Positions 1 through 8,937 are shown, counted from the stretch's first letter. The stretch is DNA of 64,000 nucleotides from Gemmatimonadota bacterium (GCA_016712265.1 JADJRJ010000029.1:1-64000), one strand, 5' to 3'. The notes: generated from the sequence alone by a model not told the origin. Numbers and translations are program-made.

Positions 1-2351
1 GCGTATTCGTTCTCTTCGAAGTTGCTCGCACTCGTGCTCGTGCCCACGGCCCTCCTCGCCCTGGGGCTACCGTGGCGGCGGCGGTGCAGCTAGCGGGCGA
101 CGGCCGCCGATCGATCCGTGGGTGTATGCGTCGCAGTTCTGGTACGTCGGGAACCCATTGGCACTCACGGCGCTCCTTGGCAGTGGCCGTGCAGGTGCTT
201 GGGGGAACCGGTGGGTCGGCATGCTGCTATCCGTGCTGCTTCATCGCACTGGCGTCGGCGGGTCCGCTCGTCGGATTGAACACCTGCTGCTGCGCTTCGC
301 GTCGGCACCCGAGATGTCGTTCTCAGAGTTCGACGGCTACGGGCGGCGGCTACGAGCTTCGCAGTGTTCATGCTGTACTGACGACCGTGGCTGTTGCCCA
401 CCGCGATGGCCTGGGCGGTATGGCCTCGAGGCCGGCGCCCCGGCGGACGTAGCCGTATGGACGCACTTCTTCGCGGCGGTGCGCCGGCCCGACGTGCATG
501 ACGGTCGTGGCTGGCGGGCCTGCCGTGGCCACAGGCGGCGCGGTCTTCTATCAGACCAACGTGCGGCAAGCCTGGGAAAGCAGCGACGCGAATGTCGCGT
601 GGCGCGTGGACTACGAGCGTGCGTATCGTCGGTTGTTCGGCACGCCTCAGCCTTCGGTCTCCCACGTGGATATCGCGGTCGACTTCACCCCGAGGGCTCG
701 GCGAGCTGACATCCGCGGCGCGCTCTGGAGGCAACCGCACGTCATCGGCCATCGACACCGTGTGGCTCACCATCCGACGCGAAGCGCGCGACGCGCGTCG
801 CCGTGCGCGAAGGAACGCAGGTGCATCACGATCCGCGCTTCGGCGTGCGGGTTCGCGTTCGTGTCGCCGCTGCAGCCGGGAGACAGCACGACTATCGAGT
901 ACTCGTTCAGCATCGCGTCGGACGGAATTCGCGCCGGCGGCTACAACCCTGATGTGTGATCCAACGGCAGTTACGTCGCGATGCTCGTGGCGATGCCGTC
1001 GTTCGGCTATCGCGCTTCGTACGAATTGGGCGAGTCGCGCGAGCGCGCCCGGCGCGGCCTCCCACCCGCGTCGGCGGGTCTGTCGCCCCACGTGGCCATC
1101 GACTCTCTCACGCGCGTCGCTCGTGCCGAGGCGCAGCCGGATGCGTGGCTCACCTTGCGGGCCACGCTGTCCACACGTCCGGGCAGACCGCGCTCGGTCC
1201 CGGTGCGCTGGTCCGGTCGTGGAAAGCAGCGGACTGCAGCTATTTCGAGTACCGGGTGGACGACCCTATGCCGGCCCGCTTCGCGTTCACATCGGCGGAG
1301 TACGCGTTACGGCGCGACAGCGCGGACGGCGTGCTCGTGGAGTTCTGGCACCACCCGGACCACGGGCGCAATGCCGAACGCTTCGTGGGCGCGGCAACTG
1401 CGTCGTTGCGCATCTTCAACGCCCGCTTCGGCCAGTACCCGCACAAGAACCTACGACTCATCGAGGTCCCCGGTCGCTGGCCGTTCGCCGGATTCGCCCT
1501 GAGCGGCATGCTCATGTTCAATGAAGGCCGAGGTGTCCTTACCGACGCCCGCGACGACGACGGACCTCCTCACCCGACGCGTCGCGCACGAGGTGGCACA
1601 TCAATGGTGGGGCTACGCCGTGAGTCCGCTTGAGGTACGGGGCGCCACGACGATCGTGGAGACGCTCGCCAAGTACTCGGAGCAGTTGGCGGTCGAGCAC
1701 ACGCGAGGCGCCGGCGCACTCCCGCAGCTCATCGCGTACGACCACGACCGCTACCTCTCCGGTCGGGTGTGGGACGCCGAACCGGAGCCGACGCTCGTCG
1801 AAGCGTCTGGTCAGGACTATCTCTACTACGGCAAGGGTGCTGCGGCTAGCCCATCGCTGCGCGGTGCGCTGGGCGACTCCGCCGTCGCGCGTGCGCTTCG
1901 CACACTCTTGGTTACGGAGGGAGGACCACACGGCGCAGCTACGGCGCCGCAGTTGCACGCGCTGTTGCGGTCAGAGGCGGTCACGGAAGGCGCTCGATCG
2001 CTGGTGGACGAGTGGTTCACCGAACGGGTGCTGTACGACCTGCGGGTGGACTCGGCATGGGTGGAGCCACGTCCCGACGGATATCTACTTCGCGCGGAGT
2101 TCCATGCCGTGCGGGTGCGGCTCACGGATGACGGCGAGCGTGACGCACCCGCTGAGGGACAGCGGTTCGACGTAGCGGTGCGCGATGGCGCAGACTCAGT
2201 CCTTCATCGGGGCACCGTGGTGGCGACCCGCGGCGGCGCGAGTCTGTCCATGGCGCTGTCTGCGATGCCGGGGTCGGTTGAGATCGATCCTTGGATCCGT
2301 CGTATCGACCGTGAGCGATCGAACAACGTGCGGCGAATCGTGCTCCGGTAG
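1..2351 (+). pseudogene. Decayed ABC-permease/M1-family aminopeptidase fusion gene
   Basis: The window opens inside a gene broken in several frames. Recognisable pieces, in order, are: membrane-segment text (1-90); a WVYASQFWYVGNP-type piece (about 122-350); FAVFMLY followed by TGA (358-381); GGAVFYQTNV...YERAYRRLFG (about 530-690); PSFGYRASYELGE (about 997-1040); a beta-rich piece ending GMLMFNE (about 1190-1525); then a long open frame (1521-2351). The last frame holds the M1 zinc motif HEVAHQWWG with a downstream TLAKYSE glutamate region, as in large permease-peptidase fusions of roughly 1,200 residues. At least five frame changes are needed, so no intact protein can be made. The zinc-site part is still open from 1521 to the TAG at 2351, so a short fragment could be translated. 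Poor local sequence quality is the alternative explanation, but in-frame stops plus many shifts favour real decay. Confidence 0.8.
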
Positions 2352-2792
2352 GCGCACAAGATCGGTCACGGGTGGCGAGGGTGCTACCGCGCGGGTCACT
2401 CAATTGGTTGGCCGGAGTGGCCGATTGGCCGTCGGCGCCGGAGTGGGCCGCTACGGGATTGCGCGTCGCGAGATGGGACAATCCCTTCCCGCGGACCGGA
2501 GGCGCTCCGCCAGCGCCGGCATCACCATGCGGCCTGGTCCCTGATCCGGTCAGTAGTCGGGGCTGAGACTCACGGGGTGCCCGGGGCAGTGAGACCTTGC
2601 CTCCGGGCATTCCCACCCGTGCTGTGCAGCGCCCTGAGGAGCCTCCACTCAGATCGACCTCACGCTCGCGGGAGTTGGGTGGCCTGCCTTGGTTCAGGAA
2701 CGCGCGCTACGTCGTGAGAAGGGCTCGCGACGCTGCTGGCGGACAGGAACGGCGCATGTCAGTTTGGGTGCGTCTCTTGTCGAGGTGGCGAC
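2352..2792. other. Gene-free interval after the pseudogene
   Basis: Open frames on both strands here are short, arginine/proline-rich and lack a convincing ribosome site or recognisable motif. I see no tRNA, strong hairpin or repeat. It probably holds decayed sequence and the upstream region of the lipoprotein gene that follows. Confidence 0.4.
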
Positions 2793-4358
2793 ATGCACGC
2801 GGTATGGCGAAACGGCATGGTGTTTGGGGTGTGCAGCGCGGTGATGCTCACTGCCTGTTCACCGGATGCGCCAAGCGGTCCCTTGGGCGTGCCCCTTCCC
2901 ATGCGTGCGATCCTCGACGGGGCGCGCGGAGGCGACCCCGGATTCTTCTGGTTGCCTCCCATCGTGCCGGTCCCCGGGAACAGCGGTCCCATCGACGAAA
3001 CCGCGACGGTGGCGGTCGAGGTCGTTGAGCTGCAAAGCGGGCGCGTGGCGGCGAGGTTCGAGACAGGAGGAGGACCTGCGGGGCGCGTGTTCGTCGAGCG
3101 ATCCATACCAGCCTACGTGGCGCGCTGGCAGACGACGCAATGCAACACCGGACCCTGCCGCATCCCGAGCAATCGCGTCTATCGGATGACGGTGGTCGTC
3201 ACCCCTGCGGCGGGGGTGGGTCCCGCCTTCGTCGCTGGCTACGCGGATGCGTTTGTGGTCGCGCATCCGCGCGAGATCCCCGGGGTCGATCGCACGCGCT
3301 TCGTGCCGGTGGTCAATGGCGATGTCCTCAACGTTGCGTTTCGCATCGAGCACGGCATGTTGGGGAGTGTGCGCGTCTCGCCATCGAGCGCGAGCCTTAC
3401 GGTGGGGCAGCAGCTCCAGCTGTCCGCCACGGCCAACGATATCAGTGGCCGTCCCTCAGCGATGGCGAGGCTCTTCTGGACGCACGATGTTGGTGTTGCC
3501 ACGGTATCACCGACCGGCTTGGTCACGGCCGTCGGGCCGGGGGCCACGTGGGCGGTCGTGATGGTCGGTAGTCGGCGTGATAGCATGCTCGTGACCGTTG
3601 GAGCTGCGGCCGAGGTTGCCCCGGTACCACTGACGCCGGCGTCCGGTGTGCGCGTGTTACAGGACAATCCGCTTTCGGGGTGTAGCTATGATCCGGTGGC
3701 CGGCTATGGATTCGTCATGCCGCTGTCGTGGACCGCTGGCGTGGGCTTTATCCCCCTGATCGGACACGAGCTACGGGTCGAGCACCCAGCCACTGGGACC
3801 GTCCTCCTCAACGCGGTCGTCAACGGCACGAGCACGACGTTCGCGGCCTGCGGGCAGAAGGTGGACGCGGGGCGGCTGGACGGGTGGGAATTCCGCGTGC
3901 GCGCGCAGTACGCCGGCGGCTCGTTCGGTCCGTGGGGCACCGCGGCCTTCGGATTCCTCCCTGGCACGCCGAACGGCTTCGGCGATGTGACGCTGGATCC
4001 GCCAAACTACGGAGCAGGGAAGACACAGGTCTCCATCGCCGGAACCGTCGATCCCCTCACGAGTGCCACGGTCAGTCTCCAGTCTCGCACGCGCACTTGG
4101 ACAACGGTGGTCACGGCGCCGATCGTGCAACTGTATCTTGGGGATGCAACGAACCAGGATGCTTACTACCGCGCCATTGGCGCACCGATCCTGGTGGGCA
4201 TCATGGACCAGGGTAGCATCCGGTTCTGGCTGCAGAATCTGTTGTGGGATCCCACGTCATCAACGACGCCGGGTATCCAAACGGTACGTGCCATGAGTGC
4301 CGCCCTGGGCGGTGAGGTCACGGTGTCCCCGGGCCAGTCGGTGACGATCGTACCCTGA
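2793..4358 (+). CDS. Ig-like (BIG2-type) domain lipoprotein
   Basis: A predicted exported lipoprotein of 521 residues. The N-terminus is a short hydrophobic signal ending in a lipobox L19-T-A-C22, so the mature protein should be lipid-anchored in the envelope. Residues about 195-270 read as a bacterial Ig-like group 2 domain: VRVSPSSASLTVGQ, then ATVSPTGLVTAVGPG, then a closing VTV strand. The region after about 280 is beta-rich with paired cysteines, including CSYDP and AACGQ, and has no family I can name. A second in-frame ATG at 2817 could be the start, but the lipobox spacing works with either. The role is unknown; adhesion or surface binding is the usual inference for BIG2 proteins. It stands alone, convergent with the MoxR gene, and a strong hairpin lies just past its stop. 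Confidence 0.75.
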   Translation: MHAVWRNGMVFGVCSAVMLTACSPDAPSGPLGVPLPMRAILDGARGGDPGFFWLPPIVPVPGNSGPIDETATVAVEVVELQSGRVAARFETGGGPAGRVFVERSIPAYVARWQTTQCNTGPCRIPSNRVYRMTVVVTPAAGVGPAFVAGYADAFVVAHPREIPGVDRTRFVPVVNGDVLNVAFRIEHGMLGSVRVSPSSASLTVGQQLQLSATANDISGRPSAMARLFWTHDVGVATVSPTGLVTAVGPGATWAVVMVGSRRDSMLVTVGAAAEVAPVPLTPASGVRVLQDNPLSGCSYDPVAGYGFVMPLSWTAGVGFIPLIGHELRVEHPATGTVLLNAVVNGTSTTFAACGQKVDAGRLDGWEFRVRAQYAGGSFGPWGTAAFGFLPGTPNGFGDVTLDPPNYGAGKTQVSIAGTVDPLTSATVSLQSRTRTWTTVVTAPIVQLYLGDATNQDAYYRAIGAPILVGIMDQGSIRFWLQNLLWDPTSSTTPGIQTVRAMSAALGGEVTVSPGQSVTIVP

Positions 4359-4362
4359 CGCG

Positions 4363-4399
4363 CCGAGGGGCGCCACACACGGTGTGCGGCGCCCCTCGG
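4363..4399. terminator. Bidirectional hairpin between convergent genes
   Basis: A perfect 12-bp inverted repeat (CCGAGGGGCGCC, 4363-4374, with its complement at 4388-4399) has partly pairing ACAC/GTGT in the loop and a short TTT after it. It lies five bases past the lipoprotein stop and about 40 bases past the end of the opposing moxR gene, so it can serve both. Confidence 0.75.
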
Positions 4400-4437
4400 T
4401 TTCGCCGGCGAGGTGAACGCCGGCCCGCTCGACCCGT

Positions 4438-5454
4438 CTAGGCGCCCTTGTACTGCGCCAGCACCTCTGTCACGAGTTTGTCCGCGGCGAACCCTTCCGC
4501 CTCGGCCTGGAAGTTCAGCACCAGGCGGTGCTTGAGCACGCTGTGGGCGACGCCGCGCACGTCGTCGATATCCGGGACGGCACGTCCCTCCATCGCCGCA
4601 CGGGCCTTGGCGCCGAGCACCAGGTACTGCGAGGCGCGGGGCCCCGTCCCGTAGTTCACGTACTTCTTGATGTTCGGCAGCGCGGTGGGCTCCGACGGAC
4701 GCGTGGAACGCGCGAGCCCCACGCAATACTTGATGATGGTGGGCGGGGCGGGCATGCGCCGCACGAGTTGCTGCAACTCGGCGACCTCGGCACCGGACAG
4801 CGCCGGCTCGACGATCTGCTCCTTCGCGCCGGTCGTCGTGCTGACGATGCGCTCTTCTTCCTCGAACGACGGATAGCCGACCTTGAGCTCGAACATGAAG
4901 CGGTCGAGCTGCGCTTCGGGGAGCGGGTAGGTCGCTTCCTGCTCGATCGGGTTCTGCGTCGCGAGGACGAAGAACGGATGCGGGAGGCGGTGCGTCTGGC
5001 CTGCCACGGTCACCGTCTTTTCCTGCATGGCCTGGAGCAGGGCGGACTGCGTCTTTGGCGGGGCGCGGTTGATTTCGTCGGCGAGGACGATGTTTGCGAA
5101 GACCGGGCCCTTCACGAACTTGAAGACGCGGCGACCGGTGGCGTGGTCTTCCTCGAGGAGTTCGGTGCCGGTGATATCGCCCGGCATGAGGTCGGGCGTG
5201 AATTGCACGCGCGAGAACTGCAGGTCCATCGCCTCGGCGAGGGTCTGGATCAGGAGGGTCTTGGCGAGGCCCGGCACGCCCACGATGAGGACGTGGCCAC
5301 CGGCGAGGATGGCGCAGACGAGGTTCTCAACGACGTCGTGCTGGCCGACGATCTTCCGCCCGATCTGCTCCTTCAGTGTCTTGCGAGCCACCGCGAGTTT
5401 CTTGAGCAACTCGAGGTCACGCGCGTCATTCAGTCGTTCTGCGGAAGTCCCCAC
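4438..5454 (-). CDS. MoxR-family AAA+ ATPase
   Basis: An AAA+ chaperone-like ATPase of 338 residues. Walker A is GVPGLAKT and Walker B is VLADEINR. The sensor-1 stretch is LATQNPIEQEATYPLPEAQLDR, whose ending marks the MoxR group. The C-terminal AAA lid follows. Members usually work with VWA-domain proteins and DUF58 proteins to mature or insert metal cofactors or assemble envelope complexes. None of these partners is beside it here, so the client is unknown. The start is GTG at 5454; no in-frame ATG occurs before the P-loop, and the length is normal. It is followed by a shared terminator. Confidence 0.9.
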   Translation of the reverse strand: MGTSAERLNDARDLELLKKLAVARKTLKEQIGRKIVGQHDVVENLVCAILAGGHVLIVGVPGLAKTLLIQTLAEAMDLQFSRVQFTPDLMPGDITGTELLEEDHATGRRVFKFVKGPVFANIVLADEINRAPPKTQSALLQAMQEKTVTVAGQTHRLPHPFFVLATQNPIEQEATYPLPEAQLDRFMFELKVGYPSFEEEERIVSTTTGAKEQIVEPALSGAEVAELQQLVRRMPAPPTIIKYCVGLARSTRPSEPTALPNIKKYVNYGTGPRASQYLVLGAKARAAMEGRAVPDIDDVRGVAHSVLKHRLVLNFQAEAEGFAADKLVTEVLAQYKGA

Positions 5455-5590
5455 GACAGGTCAGGTTGGAGGTCCAAGGTCGGCGGAAGGTAATGGCCGT
5501 ACCACGGGGGGATAAGAGCCGGGCCCGGTTGGCGGGCCGCTGGCAGGGGGAGGGGGCGCGTCGCGGGGCTCGCGCGACGGCGGGAGCCCG

Positions 5591-6040
5591 TCAGGGCAGG
5601 ACGAACTTCGAGCGGTGCTCGATCGGGTGCGAGCTGCTCTTGAGGGACACGACAGCGACGAACTCGCCGTGGAGGTCCTCAGGGGCCCATTCGGCCTTGT
5701 AGACGATGGACTCCTCGCGCTCGAGGATGCGGTTCTGCATGGACTGGGTGAAGAGGCGTCCTTCGCTCCAGCGCCAGAGGACGCGCCCGACCGAGTCCTG
5801 GACCTCGAAGTCGTGGGTGAGGCCGGAGGGGAAGGCGACCTCGACCTTCTTGCCCGCCTCGTTCCGGACGCTGAGGGCGAGGGCGACCCCCTCGGTGACG
5901 TCCACGTCGACGGCGGAGGTGAGGGACCGGCTCCCCGATTCGGGCTTTCTGGCGTGTGCTTCGCCGACCGGCGGCCGAGGACCACACGCAGAGGCGGTCA
6001 GGGCAGCGAGGAGGAGGGCGGGGGCCAGTTTGGGGAGCAC
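5591..6040 (-). CDS. BsuPI-type domain lipoprotein
   Basis: A small exported protein of 149 residues. The N-terminus is hydrophobic and ends TASAC at residue 19, a weak lipobox. The rest fits the intracellular proteinase inhibitor BsuPI fold: LALSVRNEAGKKVEVAFPSG, then HDFEVQDSVGRVLWRWSEGR, then a closing tyrosine/tryptophan strand. In Bacillus the domain inhibits a serine protease; exported copies in other phyla have no proven role. The start is GTG at 6040. The gene runs the same way as moxR, 136 bases upstream of it, and diverges from the ATP synthase operon across a 200-base promoter region. Confidence 0.7.
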   Translation of the reverse strand: MLPKLAPALLLAALTASACGPRPPVGEAHARKPESGSRSLTSAVDVDVTEGVALALSVRNEAGKKVEVAFPSGLTHDFEVQDSVGRVLWRWSEGRLFTQSMQNRILEREESIVYKAEWAPEDLHGEFVAVVSLKSSSHPIEHRSKFVLP

Positions 6041-6082
6041 AGATCCGACGGGGGCGGGGTCACGAAACCGACAGGGGAGAAC

Positions 6083-6091
6083 TTATCCACA
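6083..6091 (+). promoter_or_regulatory. Perfect DnaA-box consensus
   Basis: TTATCCACA matches the classical DnaA 9-mer exactly. It sits in the AT-richer divergent region ahead of the ATP synthase operon and one base from a CCTAACG copy. A weaker TTATCCGAT lies at about 6176. One perfect box does not make an origin; it could be a DnaA-controlled promoter site or chance. Confidence 0.4.
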
Positions 6092-6199
6092 ACCTAACGA
6101 GAAGTCAATAGTTCGCAATGTGTAACCCTTTGGTCTCCATACGCTTGAGGCCGGGATGCTCACGTTGAGGATTGCTTATCCGATGGGTGGGAGGTTCGC

Positions 6200-6228
6200 T
6201 TGCGAAAAATTTCACAAAGTCCTAGATT
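6200..6228 (+). promoter_or_regulatory. Sigma70-type promoter of the ATP synthase operon
   Basis: The hexamers TTGCGA (6200-6205) and TAGATT (6223-6228) are separated by exactly 17 bases in an AT-rich patch (AAAATTTCACAAAG). Transcription would be expected near 6235, only a few bases before the ATG at 6241, so the first gene would have a nearly leaderless mRNA. Confidence 0.55.
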
Positions 6229-6240
6229 CCGCCCCGGAAA

Positions 6241-6531
6241 ATGCCCCTTGAGCCCCCCGGTTTTCGACCCCAGAAGGACGAGGCGGCGGACGCCGCCCGG
6301 GAGGCGCGAAATGGCTGGAAATACGCCGGAATTGGACTGCAGTTCGCGGGATCGATCCTGCTCTTCCTGTACGCGGGGCAGTGGGTCGATGCGCGGTTGG
6401 GGTCTGGGCCGATCGGGCTCATTCTGGGTGTGTTTGTGGGAGCGGGGGCCGCGTTCTTCAGCATGTATCGACGGCTGATGGCGGACCTGGCACGAGAGGA
6501 AGGGCGCCGGTCAGGGCGCGGCGGGTCATGA
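6241..6531 (+). CDS. AtpZ/AtpI-type ATP synthase accessory protein
   Basis: A 96-residue membrane protein opening the ATP synthase operon. A charged N-terminus (about residues 1-28) precedes two hydrophobic helices around 30-50 and 58-75, with GIGLQFAGSI, the GQWVDARLGSGP turn and GVFVGAGAAFFSMYR. This is the pattern of the F0F1-ATPase AtpZ/'subunit I' family, which assists c-ring assembly or Mg2+ supply. The C-terminus is basic. Its stop overlaps the next ATG in an ATGA, implying translational coupling. The start ATG lies only about 12 bases after the likely -10 box. Confidence 0.8.
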   Translation: MPLEPPGFRPQKDEAADAAREARNGWKYAGIGLQFAGSILLFLYAGQWVDARLGSGPIGLILGVFVGAGAAFFSMYRRLMADLAREEGRRSGRGGS

Positions 6532-6875
6532 GTCGCGGGGCGCGGTTTGCGGGCACCAGCGTGGTGCTCATCGGGCTGGCCGGGGCGGTGCTCTGGATGG
6601 CCTACACGTTTGAAGCAGGGCGCCGGGCGGTGCTGGTGGCGGCGGTGGTGGCGCTGGTGGTGCAGGGGATCACCTGGGGGATCATTCGGCGGATGGGTCC
6701 TGCGCAGGTGATGGCGGCGTGGGGGGCAGGGGCGCTCGTGCGGGCAGTGGCGCTGGTCGCCTTTGCCGTGCTGGGGCCGCGGCTCGCCGGGCTTCCGCTG
6801 GAGCCGGCAGCAATCAGTTTGGCTGTGTTCTTGTTCGTGACGACGCTGGTTGAACCACTTTTCCTGAAGTCATGA
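6528..6875 (+). CDS. AtpI-like small membrane protein of the ATP synthase operon
   Basis: A 115-residue protein with about four hydrophobic segments: SVVLIGLAGAVLWM, AVLVAAVVALVVQGI, an alanine-rich helix around 70-90, and ISLAVFLFVTTLV. It begins with ATG in the overlap with the previous gene and ends in an ATGA overlap with atpB, so it is locked between the accessory gene and subunit a. Position and topology match the AtpI-like protein found before atpB in many bacteria. The primary sequence is too weakly conserved to be certain. An upstream reading of the same frame from 6381 would run through the previous gene and is not credible. Confidence 0.65.
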   Translation: MSRGARFAGTSVVLIGLAGAVLWMAYTFEAGRRAVLVAAVVALVVQGITWGIIRRMGPAQVMAAWGAGALVRAVALVAFAVLGPRLAGLPLEPAAISLAVFLFVTTLVEPLFLKS

Positions 6876-7834
6876 GCGCACTTCGCTCCGTTGTTTTCGC
6901 CCTTGGGCTGGGCCTGGTCGCATCGCCGCTGGTGGCGCAGGAGCATGCGCCCGAAGGCGCCGCCGCCAAGGTCGACATCATCACCCCGCATATCACGGAC
7001 GGCTACCACATGGAGCTGCCGTGGTTCGCCCCGCCGTTCTACAAGGAAATCTGCCTGGGGCGGCATGTCGGTGAACACGGCTGTGAGGCGCTCTGGCCGG
7101 ACATCCACGTCGGCCCGCTGACGCTCAACCTCTCGCCGACCAAGCACGTCGTCTTCCTCTTTCTCGCAGCGTTCATCGTGAGCGCCCTCCTCATCGGGGC
7201 TGCACGGGCGCATCGGCGGCACACCCACGCCGTGGGTCGGCCGAAGGGCTTCGCGGCCGGCGTCGAGGCGATGGTGCTGTACATCCGGAATGAAGTCATC
7301 CTGCCGAACGTGGGCCATCACGGGAACGGCTTTGTCCCGTACCTGCTGACCTGCTTCTTCTTCATCCTCACGGCGAACCTGCTCGGGTTGATCCCCTACG
7401 GCTCAACGTCGACCGGGAACATCGCGGTCACGTTCTCGCTCGCCCTGATGACTTTCATCACGACCGAAGTCGCTGGGATGCGCGCGCTGGGCTCCGGCTA
7501 CCTCAGCACGATCTTCTACTGGAACAAGGACCTGCCGATGGTGATGCGGGTCCTGATGCTCATCGTGGTGTCGCCGGTGGAGCTGATCGGCAAGTTCACC
7601 AAGCCCATTGCCCTCGCGATCCGTCTCTTCGCGAACATGACCGCCGGCCACATCGTGCTGCTCGCGTTTATCGGGCTGATCTTCACCTTCAATTCGTATG
7701 CGGTGGCGGTGGCGCCGGTCGCGATGGCGGTGGCGCTGTCCCTGCTCGAGCTGATGGTGGCGTTCCTGCAGGCATTCATCTTCACCCTGCTCTCGTCGGT
7801 CTTCATCGGGCTGATCCGGGAGTCGCACCACTAG
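6872..7834 (+). CDS. atpB: ATP synthase Fo subunit a
   Basis: The proton-channel subunit of the ATP synthase, 320 residues. It has an N-terminal signal-like segment (LGLGLVASPLVAQ), a periplasmic stretch, then the conserved core: YLLTCFFFILTANLLGLIPYG, the essential-arginine helix KPIALAIRLFANMTAGHIVL, and the C-terminal QAFIFTLLSSVFIGL helix. These are the classical subunit a signatures. The long N-terminal extension before the first membrane helix is typical of several non-proteobacterial phyla. The start overlaps the stop of the preceding gene. A gap of 161 bases separates it from atpE. Confidence 0.95.
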   Translation: MSALRSVVFALGLGLVASPLVAQEHAPEGAAAKVDIITPHITDGYHMELPWFAPPFYKEICLGRHVGEHGCEALWPDIHVGPLTLNLSPTKHVVFLFLAAFIVSALLIGAARAHRRHTHAVGRPKGFAAGVEAMVLYIRNEVILPNVGHHGNGFVPYLLTCFFFILTANLLGLIPYGSTSTGNIAVTFSLALMTFITTEVAGMRALGSGYLSTIFYWNKDLPMVMRVLMLIVVSPVELIGKFTKPIALAIRLFANMTAGHIVLLAFIGLIFTFNSYAVAVAPVAMAVALSLLELMVAFLQAFIFTLLSSVFIGLIRESHH

Positions 7835-7995
7835 CACTTCTGCACCAGCGCCGGCGGGCCCCATCCCGCTGGTGGCGTAGCCGGGCGAAGGTTCGGCGAA
7901 GGTCCGTTGAGGGGTGACCCTCACTGACGGACAGCGGCACACTGGCGGCCGCGGGAGGACCTGCCAGCACCATTTCACTACTCGGAGTTCTCGCA

Positions 7996-8271
7996 ATGTC
8001 GATCTTCCCGTTGCTGCAGGCCGCTGCTGAAGGGGTCGCCAACAACAACACGGGCCTCGCCCTCATCGGTGCCGGCCTCGGCGCCGGTCTCGCCACGATC
8101 GGTGCCGGTCTCGGCATCGGCCGCATCGGTGGCCAGGCGGTGGAAGGAATGGCGCGCCAGCCCGAAGCGGCCGGCCGCATCCAGACCGCGGCGCTGATCC
8201 TCGCGGCCTTCATCGAAGGCGCCGCGCTGTTCGGCATCGTGATCGCGTTCCTCATCCAGGGCAAGTTCTAA
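7996..8271 (+). CDS. atpE: ATP synthase Fo subunit c
   Basis: A 91-residue double-helix hairpin that forms the rotor ring. The first helix is glycine-rich (LALIGAGLGAGLATIGAGLGIGRIG), the polar loop is MARQPEAAGRIQ, and the second helix carries the ion-binding glutamate in AAFIEGAALFG. The residues after that glutamate are Gly-Ala-Ala rather than the Ser/Thr that help bind Na+, so proton coupling is expected. A 9-bp hairpin follows the stop. Confidence 0.96.
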   Translation: MSIFPLLQAAAEGVANNNTGLALIGAGLGAGLATIGAGLGIGRIGGQAVEGMARQPEAAGRIQTAALILAAFIEGAALFGIVIAFLIQGKF

Positions 8272-8305
8272 GCGCAGCCAGCAGCAACCCGTTTCGCAGC
8301 TCCAG

Positions 8306-8336
8306 CCCCCAGCACTCAGCTTCCTGATGCTGGGGG
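8306..8336 (+). terminator. Hairpin between atpE and atpF (possible attenuator)
   Basis: A perfect 9-bp stem (CCCCCAGCA at 8306-8314 with TGCTGGGGG at 8328-8336) has a 13-base loop and no following T-run. It lies between the highly expressed ring gene and atpF. A partial terminator or mRNA 3'-end stabiliser would raise the c-to-b ratio; this is inference. Confidence 0.45.
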
Positions 8337-8355
8337 TCCGGAGCGAACTCTTTCG

Positions 8356-8937
8356 ATGATCCCCATGTTTCGCACGATCGTTGCCCTGGGTTCCCTCGCC
8401 CTGACGCCGACGCTGGCCCTCGCCGCGGAAGGCGAAAAGACCAACCTGCTGATGCCGGCCGGCGGCCTGATGTTCTGGACGCTGGTGATCTTCGTCCTGC
8501 TCATGGTCGTGCTGACGAAGTTCGCCTACAAGCCGCTGCTCGAGGCCGTCGAGGCCCGTGAGGCGGCCCTCGAGGCGGCCATCGCCAAGGCCCAGGCTGA
8601 TCGCGAGGCGGCGTCCAAGCTGCTCGCCGACCAGCAGGCGGCGCTCGATGCGGCCCGCGCCGAGGCGCAGCGATTCATCGCCGACGGTCGCGCCACGGCC
8701 GAGAAGCTGAAGACCTCGATGCTCGAGGAGACGAAGACGCAGCAGCAGGAGATGCTCGACCGCGCGCGCCGCGAGCTCGAGAGCGAGAAGGTGCGGGCGA
8801 TCGCCGAACTCCGCCGCGAGGCGGTGGACCTGGCCTTGGCCGGCGCCGGCAAGGTGATCGGGAAGAACCTGGACGACGCAAGCAACCGCAAGTTGGTCGA
8901 GGAGTTCCTGGCCTCGATTCCCGCGCAGGGCCGGTAA
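8356..8937 (+). CDS. atpF: ATP synthase Fo subunit b
   Basis: The peripheral-stalk subunit, 193 residues. A signal-like N-terminus (ALGSLALTPTLALAAEG) is followed by the membrane anchor FWTLVIFVLLMVVLTKFAYKP. A long alanine/glutamate-rich coiled coil runs from about residue 60 to the end (EAREAALEAAIAKAQADREA and onward). An extra N-terminal hydrophobic segment in subunit b is common in several phyla and may be cleaved. The TAA stop is directly followed by the atpH ATG with no gap. Confidence 0.93.
   Translation: MIPMFRTIVALGSLALTPTLALAAEGEKTNLLMPAGGLMFWTLVIFVLLMVVLTKFAYKPLLEAVEAREAALEAAIAKAQADREAASKLLADQQAALDAARAEAQRFIADGRATAEKLKTSMLEETKTQQQEMLDRARRELESEKVRAIAELRREAVDLALAGAGKVIGKNLDDASNRKLVEEFLASIPAQGR

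Noticed and set aside
4528..5493. 321-residue frame antisense to moxR
   Set aside because: Sense moxR has full AAA+ motifs; the antisense text is Glu/Arg/Gly-rich with no motif.
6041..6240. Chromosomal replication origin
   Set aside because: Only one perfect and one weak DnaA box, no DnaA/ParAB/RnpA/GidA genes nearby, and no clear AT-rich unwinding element beyond a short patch.
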